From Micromonospora lupini str. Lupac 08 (GTDB lineage Bacteria > Actinomycetota > Actinomycetes > Mycobacteriales > Micromonosporaceae): a stretch of 64,000 nucleotides of DNA. The notes beneath the pieces were generated by a model. It did no database searches and had not been told where the DNA came from. It worked only from the letters and a program-made list of their open reading frames with translations. Shown one piece after another: positions 30,082 to 38,192 of this stretch. The translations under genes were made by a program, and so were the position numbers. The stretch covers positions 695,685 to 759,684 of the forward strand of contig NZ_HF570108.1 in NCBI RefSeq assembly GCF_000297395.2, in the 5' to 3' direction. Every line of letters begins with the position of its first letter. Position 1 is the first letter of the stretch.

Positions 30082-31298
30082 GCCGGGCCTCCCCATCGGC
30101 GGGTGCGAGGCGCCGGCACGGGGGCCGTCTGTCGGTGCCGGCCGGGCTCGGTCAGCTGGAGCAGGCGGTACATCGTGCGCCGCAACAACACGCGGGCGTT
30201 CCCCGGACGGCTGGTCAGTGCGGCCATCACCGTCTGCTGGTCCACGCCCTTGGCCAGGGAGAGCTGGGGAGGAAGCGGCCGGCGTGGGTCCAAGCTATTG
30301 GCGCCGGCGGCCAGCAGGTGTTGAGGCGTGCCGGGGGCGGGCGCCGACCGTAGCTCGGGGAGCAGCAGGGTCGGGCGTCCGATGGCAGCGGCGTACGCGG
30401 TGACGGAGCCGTGGTCACCGATGACGTGGTCAGCGGCGACCACCAGGCTTCGCCAGTCCTCGGTCGGATCGGGCAGCAGCAGCCCGACGTCGACGCAGTC
30501 CCGGAGCCAGGCTCGGATCTGGCGGTGTCCGTGTGCGTCCCAGACCGCCGGGTGCAACAGCGCGGCGACCCGGTACCGGCCCGGCGGGAGCTGGGTCATC
30601 AACTGCGGAAGCAGGTCGGGCCAACGCCCGAAGACACCGTCCCGGCCCCAGGTGGAGGAGACCACGACGAGCTCCTGCCGCTCGCCCAGCCCCAGGCTGC
30701 GCCGGTAGTCGTGCCGCCAGGGAAGGCTGGCGACGAGCCGGTCGGCGCAGGGGTCACCGACGACCACGGCGGCCTCGACCGCCTCCGGACACTGCCGGCG
30801 CAGCACCTCCAACTCGTGTTCGTGGGAGAGGGCGAGGGCCGTCGGAAGTACCCGCCCGCCATGGGTCAGTCGCTGCGCGTCGAGGCCGTACACAGGCGGG
30901 TCCGCGAGCACCGGTCCGCCGTACGGCCCGGGTCGCACCCGTTTGCCGCGCCCTGCTCCGTGGGCCATCAGGAGCAGGGGTGCGTGCAGTTGGTGGAGTC
31001 CGCCGTAGGCGGCGGCGAGACCGAGGTCGAACCGTTCCCGGATGGCCTGGTGCCAGGGGAGGACAAGCGCGTCCAGCCGGTCGAGGAGCCGCTTCACCTG
31101 ATGGTTGAAGACGTCCGGCGCCACCGTGAAGACCAGCTGCACCCTCGGGTCGCTCTCGACGTACTCGATCACGTCGAGGAGTCGCTGGCAGCTCGCGATG
31201 CTGTGTGCCACGACGAGCACCGTCCGGCAGCCTGTCCGGCTCGCCCAATGGTTGGCGTCGATGCCAACTGGCGTAGATGACCATTCCAGCGACGTCAT
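30078..31298 (-). CDS. Conserved hypothetical, CDP-glycerol glycerophosphotransferase-like (GT-B-like)
   Basis: A 406-residue cytoplasmic protein. The layout (TVLVVAHSIASCQRLLDVIE; LLLMAHGAGRGKRVRPGPYG; VVVGDPCADRLVASLPWRHD; DHVIGDHGSVTAYAAAIGRP) resembles a two-domain GT-B fold as in CDP-glycerol glycerophosphotransferases. Similar actinomycete proteins are common and poorly characterised. The ATG at 31298 follows GGAGGGGG. It is divergent from the AfsR-like regulator gene and coupled to the hypothetical gene downstream. The activity is not assigned. Confidence 0.65.
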   Translation of the reverse strand: MTSLEWSSTPVGIDANHWASRTGCRTVLVVAHSIASCQRLLDVIEYVESDPRVQLVFTVAPDVFNHQVKRLLDRLDALVLPWHQAIRERFDLGLAAAYGGLHQLHAPLLLMAHGAGRGKRVRPGPYGGPVLADPPVYGLDAQRLTHGGRVLPTALALSHEHELEVLRRQCPEAVEAAVVVGDPCADRLVASLPWRHDYRRSLGLGERQELVVVSSTWGRDGVFGRWPDLLPQLMTQLPPGRYRVAALLHPAVWDAHGHRQIRAWLRDCVDVGLLLPDPTEDWRSLVVAADHVIGDHGSVTAYAAAIGRPTLLLPELRSAPAPGTPQHLLAAGANSLDPRRPLPPQLSLAKGVDQQTVMAALTSRPGNARVLLRRTMYRLLQLTEPGRHRQTAPVPAPRTRRWGGPA

Positions 31299-31509
31299 TG
31301 GTGCCCCCTCCAGCATTGAATGTCGGCGGGATTCAGCGTCGAGGAGCGGGCTGCGGATCAGCTTGCCGGTCGCCTTGCAGTGGGCTTGCAATGGCCTGGG
31401 AAGTGGAATGTCTGATTTTTGATTCTACGGAGAAGGAAAGTTTGAAATGCCTGGTCGCTGGAAGAAGAATGAATAGGCAGGTGTCGATCAAGAGCGGGGG
31501 GCGGAGCTG

Positions 31510-34404
31510 ATGGAGTTCACGATTCTGGGTCCCACGAAACTCACGGTCGAGGGGCGGTCGATCCCGCTGGGCGCGGCGAAGCAGCGCGGCCTACTCGCCG
31601 TCCTTCTCTACCACGCCGGCAATCCGGTGCGGATCGAGACGATCGTGGAATTTCTGTGGCAGGACTCGGTTGTCGATGCTCGCCGCCCGCTGCTCTACGC
31701 GCTGGCCAGTCGAGTGCGCGCCGTCCTGAGGGCGGTCGGTCTGCAGGATGCCCTGGTGCGGGTGCCCGGTACCGGCGCCTACCGCCTGACCGTCGATCCT
31801 GATCTGGTCGACTACCACCGTTTCCTGCGGTTGACCGCCGAGGCGCGGCAGGCGGTCGACCGAAATCAGCATGACCGGTGCGTCGCCCTGCTCACCCGAG
31901 CGGACGAACTGTGGCGGGGTGATCCTCTCGCAGACCTGCGTGGCGCGCGGGGCGAACACCTTCGACGGGATATGCGAGAAAGGCAATTCGGTGCAGCGAA
32001 AATGCTGGCGGAAAGCGAGTTGGCTACCGGCCAACACAACCGTGCGCTGGCCCGGCTGGAGCCGCTGCTGATCGAGAACCCGCTCGACGAGGGCCTGGCG
32101 AGGTTGTGGGTCACCGCTCTCCATGCGGCCGGTCGCACCTACGACGCGCGGGACTTCCTGGTCGCCTACCGCCGCCGCTACCGCCGTACGATGCGCACCG
32201 ATCCGGTACTGGACATCGCGGATCTCCTGCCCGCCGCGTCCGCCAGGAACCACCTCGCCATCGTGGACGCGGCGGCACCGGTGCCCCGGCAGTTGCCGAA
32301 CGACGTACCCGACTACACCGGACACCGTGGGCTGCTGGACGAGTTGGACGCCCTCGCCGCCGGCGAGGGCACCTCGAAGGTGGTGGTGCTGACCGGGATG
32401 CCCGGGGTGGGCAAGACGACCCTCGCCGGGCAGTGGGGGCATCGCCGGCAGGGGTGGTTCCCCGACGGGCAGCTCTACCTCAACGCGGAGGCGCACGGCC
32501 CGGTGCCGCCCGTTGGTGCGCAGGAAGCGCTGCACCGCTTCCTCGTCGCCCTGGGTGTCCCCGCGGATCGGGTGCCCGCCGATTCCCATCGGCGCGTCGA
32601 GCTGTACCACCGGCTGATGGATGGGCGGAGGATGCTCGTCGTGCTGGACAACGTCGTCGACTCCGACCAGGCGCAGCAGCTCTTGCCCCGCTCCGACACC
32701 AGCCTCACGGTGGTGATCAGTCGCAATCGACTCCGCGGGTTGAGTGTCCGGCACGGCATCCGCAGCCTCACCGTCGCACCCCTGTCACACCTCGAACGAC
32801 ATCAGATGCTCGGCCGCATCATCGGGCCAGAACGCACCGGCGCGGAGCCCGCAGCACTGGAGACGCTGGCCGCGCTGTCGGGCGGGCTGCCACTCGCGTT
32901 GCGGGTCATCGGCGAGCACGTGGTCTCCCGGCCCCAGGCACGGCTCGGCGATCTGGCCGACGAACTCGCCGGGCGGCTGCTCGACATCGAGGGCGACGAC
33001 ACCGACGAGATGACCCTGCGGATCGTCTTCGCCTGGTCGGTCAACGCTCTCGCCCCGATGCCCGCCCGGCTCTTCCTTCGCCTCGGCCTTTTTCCGGGCG
33101 GCACCATCGGGGCCGAGGCCGCAGCGGCGATGCTGGCGGTGGACGTGGCCGGGGCTGAGCGGGCCCTCGACCAACTCGCCCGCGCCCACCTGGTCAACCA
33201 CGACACCGTCCGGCGGTATCGGATGCATGACCTGCTGCGCCGGTACGCCGCCGACCGGGCCCAGGCCGAGGAGCCTGCCGAGCAGCGGCGAGCCGCACTG
33301 CACCGGCTGTTGGACTGGTACCTGCTCACGGCCGTGAACGCCGTCACTGCCCTGGAGCCGGACCACGCCCCCGTCCCTGACCTGCCCGACGCGGGCGCGG
33401 TGACACCGATGACCTTCACCTCGGACGGCGCCGCCCTGCGATGGTGCGAGACGGAGCGGACCAACGTGCTCGCCCTGGTCCGCAGCGCGGCGGTAGAAGG
33501 TTTCCACCGGTATGCCTGGCAGACCGTCGACACGGTCCACGAGGTCTTCGACCGCTCCGGAAGCCAGGAGGACATGCGGGAGATGTTGCGCATCGCCCTC
33601 GACGCCGCGACTGCCGACGGTCACGACCCGGGCCGGGTGGGCACCCTCGTCAACCTTGGGGCCACCTACTTCACCACCCACGACTACGACCGCGCCGGCA
33701 ACCTGTTCGCCGAGGCTCTGCGTCTCGCCGAGGAGAACGGCTTCGCCGAGCTGCAGACGGTCTGCCGACACAATCTCGCCTCCGTGCACCTGCGGACCGG
33801 TGCGATCGGTACGGCCATCGAGACCTTCCGGGCGGTCCTGACCGACTGTCGCGCGGCCGAGAACGCGACCGGTGAGGCGTACACGCTCTACCACCTCGCT
33901 GACGCCCACCGCCAGCTCGGACAGTACGACCAGGCCCGTCTTCTCTACCAGCAGGCCCTTGCCATCTGGGACCGCATCGGCTCTCTGCGCGGCCGAAGCC
34001 TCAACCGTGTTCGGCTCGCCGAGCTCAGCCTCGACACGGGCCAGCCCGAGATGGCCCTCGACCTCGGCCGCGCCGCTCTCGACCTGCACGACCGGGTCAC
34101 CGACGACACGATCCGTTGCGACGCCCTCATCGTCGTGGCCGAGGCCCAACTCCGCCTGGGTCGGCACCGTGACGCGCTGGCCGAGGCCACCCTCGCCCGG
34201 GTGACCGGCGACGAGCTGGGCGACCCGATACGCCAGGCACGCGCCCTCGCCGTACTGGCGGAGGCCCTACGCGCGGTCGGCGACCACGACAACGCTCTCA
34301 GTCGGGGCCGGGAAGCCCTCGACCTGCTCGACGACACCGACGACCCGCAGCGACAGGCCATCCGGGAGCGGATCTCCGCGCACCGCATCCCCCAGGATCG
34401 GTGA
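31510..34404 (+). CDS. AfsR/SARP-family regulator (OmpR-HTH, BTAD, NB-ARC, TPR)
   Basis: A 964-residue transcription activator. A winged-helix DNA-binding domain (about 1-95; MEFTILGPTKLTVEGRSIPL) is followed by a BTAD (about 96-245), an NB-ARC ATPase with P-loop TGMPGVGKTTLAGQW near residue 296, Walker B RMLVVLDNVVDS and GLPLALRVIGEHV, then TPR repeats (about 690-950). Architecture and length match AfsR, which activates secondary metabolism after phosphorylation. No biosynthetic cluster is in the window, so the target is unknown. GGCGGAG precedes the ATG at 31510. Confidence 0.93.
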   Translation: MEFTILGPTKLTVEGRSIPLGAAKQRGLLAVLLYHAGNPVRIETIVEFLWQDSVVDARRPLLYALASRVRAVLRAVGLQDALVRVPGTGAYRLTVDPDLVDYHRFLRLTAEARQAVDRNQHDRCVALLTRADELWRGDPLADLRGARGEHLRRDMRERQFGAAKMLAESELATGQHNRALARLEPLLIENPLDEGLARLWVTALHAAGRTYDARDFLVAYRRRYRRTMRTDPVLDIADLLPAASARNHLAIVDAAAPVPRQLPNDVPDYTGHRGLLDELDALAAGEGTSKVVVLTGMPGVGKTTLAGQWGHRRQGWFPDGQLYLNAEAHGPVPPVGAQEALHRFLVALGVPADRVPADSHRRVELYHRLMDGRRMLVVLDNVVDSDQAQQLLPRSDTSLTVVISRNRLRGLSVRHGIRSLTVAPLSHLERHQMLGRIIGPERTGAEPAALETLAALSGGLPLALRVIGEHVVSRPQARLGDLADELAGRLLDIEGDDTDEMTLRIVFAWSVNALAPMPARLFLRLGLFPGGTIGAEAAAAMLAVDVAGAERALDQLARAHLVNHDTVRRYRMHDLLRRYAADRAQAEEPAEQRRAALHRLLDWYLLTAVNAVTALEPDHAPVPDLPDAGAVTPMTFTSDGAALRWCETERTNVLALVRSAAVEGFHRYAWQTVDTVHEVFDRSGSQEDMREMLRIALDAATADGHDPGRVGTLVNLGATYFTTHDYDRAGNLFAEALRLAEENGFAELQTVCRHNLASVHLRTGAIGTAIETFRAVLTDCRAAENATGEAYTLYHLADAHRQLGQYDQARLLYQQALAIWDRIGSLRGRSLNRVRLAELSLDTGQPEMALDLGRAALDLHDRVTDDTIRCDALIVVAEAQLRLGRHRDALAEATLARVTGDELGDPIRQARALAVLAEALRAVGDHDNALSRGREALDLLDDTDDPQRQAIRERISAHRIPQDR

Positions 34405-34523
34405 ACGGCGCTCAGGACGTGGCGGGCGTGTGGATCTGACGGAGACCTGGCCTGTGGTTTGTCACAAACCAACCGCGCGGATCGACGTTCCTTCCGAAGC
34501 CACCTCGGAAGGGAGCACACCGG

Positions 34524-35204
34524 ATGCGTATCGTCGTTCTCGGCGCGAACGGGGGCACGGGCCGTCGCCTGGTACAGCAGGCGCTGGACGCCGGCCATGA
34601 CGTGCGGGCGGTGACCCGGCAGCCGCGGTCGTTCCCGGTCCGAGGCCCCGGCCTGGAGGTCGTGGCCGCCGACGCCACGGTGGAGGCCCCGGTGAGTGGT
34701 GCCGCCGTGGTGCTGTCGACGCTCGGCACGCCGTTCACTCGGCGACCGGTGCGGCTCTACAGCCGCAGCACCGCGACGGTCCTGGCCGCGATGCGTCGCG
34801 AGGGTGTGCGGCGGCTCGTCGTTGTCAGTTCCAGCGGCACCGAGCCGCATCACCATGCCGAGGGCGGGTTCCTGCTCAACCGCATCATCCAGCCGTTGGT
34901 CACCGCCACGATCGCCAGGTCCACCTACGACGACATGCGCATCATGGAGAAGATGGTGCGCGACAGCGACCTCGACTGGACGATCGTGCGCCCGTCGGGG
35001 CTGTTCGACAGCGACAGCGTCACCCGCTACCGGCTCTCCGAGAGCCGCTCCGACGGTGTCTTCACCAGCCGAGCCGACCTGGCGGCCTGTCTGCTCGCGC
35101 AGGCCACCGACACCGCCTGGGTCAGGCGGACCGTGGCCGTCACCACCGCCGAGGGCACCCCGACGCTGTTGGCGATGCTGCGGCGGGAAGCGTTCGGGAA
35201 CTAG
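34524..35204 (+). CDS. NAD(P)-binding epimerase/reductase (atypical SDR)
   Basis: A 226-residue Rossmann-fold protein. It begins MRIVVLGANGGTGRRLVQQA, the nucleotide-binding motif of atypical SDRs that lack the classical YxxxK site (NmrA/biliverdin reductase B-like). RRLVVVSSSGTEPHH and WTIVRPSGLFDSD are typical of the group. GGAAGGGAG lies just before the ATG. Its stop is 4 bases before the ATG of an ECF41-like sigma gene. Carboxymuconolactone decarboxylases, oxidoreductases or epimerases are the usual neighbours and targets of ECF41 factors. Confidence 0.87.
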   Translation: MRIVVLGANGGTGRRLVQQALDAGHDVRAVTRQPRSFPVRGPGLEVVAADATVEAPVSGAAVVLSTLGTPFTRRPVRLYSRSTATVLAAMRREGVRRLVVVSSSGTEPHHHAEGGFLLNRIIQPLVTATIARSTYDDMRIMEKMVRDSDLDWTIVRPSGLFDSDSVTRYRLSESRSDGVFTSRADLAACLLAQATDTAWVRRTVAVTTAEGTPTLLAMLRREAFGN

Positions 35205-35208
35205 GGAG

Positions 35209-36060
35209 ATGGACGACCAGCAGTGGTTCGCCGAGCAGTTGGCGCAGCACCGCCCGCGTCTACGGGCCGTTGCCTATCGCCTGCTGGGCTCGCAGGCCGA
35301 GGTCGACGATGCGCTGCAGGAGGCGTGGCTGCGCACGACGCGCGCCGACCCGACCGCGATCACCAACCCCGCGGCGTGGCTGACCACGCTCGTCGGACGC
35401 GTGTGCATCGACATGCTGCGGGCCCGGCAAGCGCGCCGCGAGCAGTTCGGCGCAACCTGGGAGCCGCTGGTCAGTGAGTACGGGGATCCGGAGGCGGCCA
35501 GCCTGCACACCGACGCGGTCGGCATCGCGTTGCTCGTGGTTCTGGACAGCCTCGAGCCCGCCGAACGGCTCGCGGTCGTGCTGCACGACATGTTCGGCAT
35601 GCCGTTCGCGCAGGTGGCCACCGTCGTGGGACGTACACCGGCGGCCACCAGGCAGCTTGCCAGCCGAGCCCGGCGGCGACTGCGCGAGAGCGCGCCGCAG
35701 CCCCGGGCCGGCCTGCCCGCCCAGCGACGTGTCGTCGACGCGTTCCTGGCCGCCGCCCGCGCCGGCGACTTCGACGCCCTGCTGACCCTGCTGGACCCCG
35801 ACGTGGTGTTCCGCTCCGACCACGGACGCCGTGCACGGCTCGCACCGGCAGTGCTCACTGGCGCCCGTGCGGTGGCCACCCGCGCGGCCGACGCCGGACC
35901 CCGGTTCGCGCGCCTCTGCGCTCCCGCACTGGTCAATGGAGCCGCCGGGGTTGTCGCCCGCGACCGGCGCGGCAGGCCCGTCGCCGTGGTCGGCTTCACC
36001 GTCCACGACGAACGCATCGTCGCCATCGACATGATCCTCGACCCGGACAAGCTCCGGTGA
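35209..36060 (+). CDS. ECF41-like sigma factor with SnoaL-type C-terminal domain
   Basis: A 283-residue sigma factor. Sigma2 (about 10-75) includes LRAVAYRLLGSQAEVDDALQ and EAWLRTTRA. Sigma4 (about 110-160) includes LDSLEPAERLAVVLHDMFGM and RQLASRARRRLRE. Residues about 170-283 form a SnoaL/NTF2-like domain (RVVDAFLAAARAGDFDALLT), which in ECF41 factors regulates activity without an anti-sigma. The ATG at 35209 comes right after the reductase stop; AGGGAG is unusually close. The pair is probably one operon. Confidence 0.92.
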   Translation: MDDQQWFAEQLAQHRPRLRAVAYRLLGSQAEVDDALQEAWLRTTRADPTAITNPAAWLTTLVGRVCIDMLRARQARREQFGATWEPLVSEYGDPEAASLHTDAVGIALLVVLDSLEPAERLAVVLHDMFGMPFAQVATVVGRTPAATRQLASRARRRLRESAPQPRAGLPAQRRVVDAFLAAARAGDFDALLTLLDPDVVFRSDHGRRARLAPAVLTGARAVATRAADAGPRFARLCAPALVNGAAGVVARDRRGRPVAVVGFTVHDERIVAIDMILDPDKLR

Positions 36061-36154
36061 CCGCTCTCCGGCTCGGCTCGGTAGGGATAGCCCTACCCCT
36101 TAGACGAGCGCCAGCCTGATCGAGATCCGGCCGCCGTTTCGGAAGGCTCGGGGT

Positions 36155-38119
36155 ATGCAACTGACCCGCCCGATGCGCATGCTGGTCGCCGGCGTCACCG
36201 CTGCGGCTCTGGCCCTCGCTCCTCTCGCGGCGGCCTCCGCGGCGCCCTTGACCCGGGATGACCTGGCGCGGGCAGCCGCAGTGGCGCAGGCGAGGGCGCC
36301 GGCCGCCGAGTTCGGCGGTATCGGACAGCTGGTGGATCAGGTTGTCTCGACCCAGTTGGCGCGTGACCGGATTCCTGGCGCTGCGGTCGTCGTCGTAGCC
36401 GGCGGAAAGCAGGTCTTCGCCAAGGGATACGGCATCTCGAACGTCCCGGCCCGAACGCCTGTCGATGCAGCCTCGACCGTGTTCTTCACCGGCTCGGTGG
36501 CCAAGATCTTCACGGCGACGGCTGCCGCGCAGCTGATCCGCCAGGACAAACTCGATCCCGGCGCCGACGTGAACACGTACCTCACGACCTTCAAGATTCG
36601 TGACACCTATCCTGGGCGTCCGGTCCGGGTGGCGGATCTGCTGACCCACACGGCGGGCTTCGACGACGGCCCGCGGGGGGTCGCCGTGGCTGACCCCGCA
36701 GCCGTGCCCGCCCTGGGCGAGTACCTCGCCGCGCACCAGCCCGACCGGGTCCGGCCGCCGGGAACCCTGGCGCAATATGACAACTACGGCGTCGCACTGG
36801 CCGGATATCTGGTTGAGGTCGTCTCCGGCCAGCCGTTCGCACAGTACGTCCAGGACCACGTCTTCGGGCCGCTGGGGATGAGCGCAACGACACTCGTTCA
36901 GCCGCATCCCGCCCCGATCCAGGCGCACAGGGCGGACGGCTACCGTCCCGTAGGCCGCGGTCAGGTTCGAGAAGACGGCCAGTACGGCGCCTGGTCACCG
37001 ACCGGGGCGGGCACCGTGGCCACCGCGACCGATATGGGCACTTTCATGATCGCCCAGATGGGCGACGACCCACGGCTCGGCGCGGGCGTCGCCAAGTCGC
37101 TGCGGCAGCAGCACTTCACGATGGACCCACGTCTGCCAGGGATGGGCTGGGTGCTGCAGCAAGAGCCGCGCAATGGACAGCCGCTGCTGTTCAAGGACGG
37201 CGACGTCCCCGGCTTCCACGCCAACCTCGCGATGCTGCCCGAGCGGAAACTCGGGATCTACGTGGTCTACAACGGCGACGGGACGAACGGCGTCGCGAAC
37301 TGGGACGGCAAGGACCTCATCCACCAGATCGTCGACCAGTACGTTCCGGACACGAGTCCAGCACGCAAGGCGGTGAGCGGGATCGACACGTCTGGTCTCG
37401 CGGGAAGCTATCGCGTCAACCGCACCAGCCACACCCAGGTGACGAAGGTGGTAGCGCTGCTCTCGACGGCCACCGTCGCCGTCGCCCCCGGCGGGTCGCT
37501 GACCACGAGCGGCCTGTCGTTGGATCCGAACGCGGGCGTCCAGCACTGGTACCCGATCGGTACCGGACTGTTCCAGGAGCAAGCCGGCCAGGCGCAGATC
37601 GCCTTCGACGGCAAGGGCAATCTGTTCACGACGGACGACCCGACGGTCGCGTACACGAAACTGGCCTGGTATTCGTCGCCGACCCTGCACCAGATCATGC
37701 TCGGGATCGGCGTGGTGGTCCTGCTGTTGGCGTTCTTCTGGTTCCCGATCCTGGCGCTGGTGCGACTGCGCAAGGGCAAGCCGGTGCACTCGCGCTGGGC
37801 GCGGGTCGCACGGGTCGCAGCCTGGCTCACTGGCCTACTCACAACGGTCTTCATCGGCTGGCTCGCCTTGATGGCGTCGGACCTGAACGCCCTCACTGAA
37901 ACGGTCATCCTCGGGTCGGTGGCGCTGACGGCCCTGCTGTCCCTGAACGGACTCGCGGTGGCCACATCGGCAGTGATGATCGCCGGCACGGGAGCCGCGT
38001 GGACCAGGCGATGGTGGACCGTGAAGGGTCGAATGGCTTACACGATCACGACTGTCGCGGCCATCAGCTACCTGACGGTGGCCTTCACCTACAACCTCAT
38101 CGGAATCCCGCTCGGGTGA
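36155..38119 (+). CDS. Secreted, membrane-anchored serine hydrolase (class C beta-lactamase family)
   Basis: A 654-residue protein. The signal peptide is residues 1-30 (VTAAALALAPLAAASAAP). The beta-lactamase/DD-peptidase-like domain (about 50-400) has the SxxK nucleophile in FTGSVAKIFTATAAAQL and a YxN motif in LAQYDNYGVALAGYL. A further beta domain spans about 405-505. Four TM segments end the protein (MLGIGVVVLLLAFFWFPILA; AWLTGLLTTVFIGWLALMA; ILGSVALTALLSLNGLAV; AAISYLTVAFTYNLI). The catalytic domain faces outside. Possible roles are peptidase, esterase or cell-wall hydrolase; sequence does not decide. A hairpin starts at its stop. Confidence 0.88.
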   Translation: MQLTRPMRMLVAGVTAAALALAPLAAASAAPLTRDDLARAAAVAQARAPAAEFGGIGQLVDQVVSTQLARDRIPGAAVVVVAGGKQVFAKGYGISNVPARTPVDAASTVFFTGSVAKIFTATAAAQLIRQDKLDPGADVNTYLTTFKIRDTYPGRPVRVADLLTHTAGFDDGPRGVAVADPAAVPALGEYLAAHQPDRVRPPGTLAQYDNYGVALAGYLVEVVSGQPFAQYVQDHVFGPLGMSATTLVQPHPAPIQAHRADGYRPVGRGQVREDGQYGAWSPTGAGTVATATDMGTFMIAQMGDDPRLGAGVAKSLRQQHFTMDPRLPGMGWVLQQEPRNGQPLLFKDGDVPGFHANLAMLPERKLGIYVVYNGDGTNGVANWDGKDLIHQIVDQYVPDTSPARKAVSGIDTSGLAGSYRVNRTSHTQVTKVVALLSTATVAVAPGGSLTTSGLSLDPNAGVQHWYPIGTGLFQEQAGQAQIAFDGKGNLFTTDDPTVAYTKLAWYSSPTLHQIMLGIGVVVLLLAFFWFPILALVRLRKGKPVHSRWARVARVAAWLTGLLTTVFIGWLALMASDLNALTETVILGSVALTALLSLNGLAVATSAVMIAGTGAAWTRRWWTVKGRMAYTITTVAAISYLTVAFTYNLIGIPLG

Positions 38120-38142
38120 GGGCCGGCTGGCCCTCACCCGAG
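38111..38142 (+). terminator. Terminator overlapping serine hydrolase stop
   Basis: CTCGGGTGAGGGCC (38111-38124), GGCT, GGCCCTCACCCGAG (38129-38142): a perfect 14-bp stem that includes the stop codon. It also faces the convergent GH95 gene. Confidence 0.75.
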
Positions 38143-38192
38143 CGCAGGTCAAACCTTGGGTGATCGGTAGCTGTGAGACAGCCCCGAAGCCC

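Noticed and set aside
31510-34404. AfsR-like gene as sign of a biosynthetic gene cluster
   Set aside because: No polyketide, peptide or terpene biosynthetic genes are present in the window.
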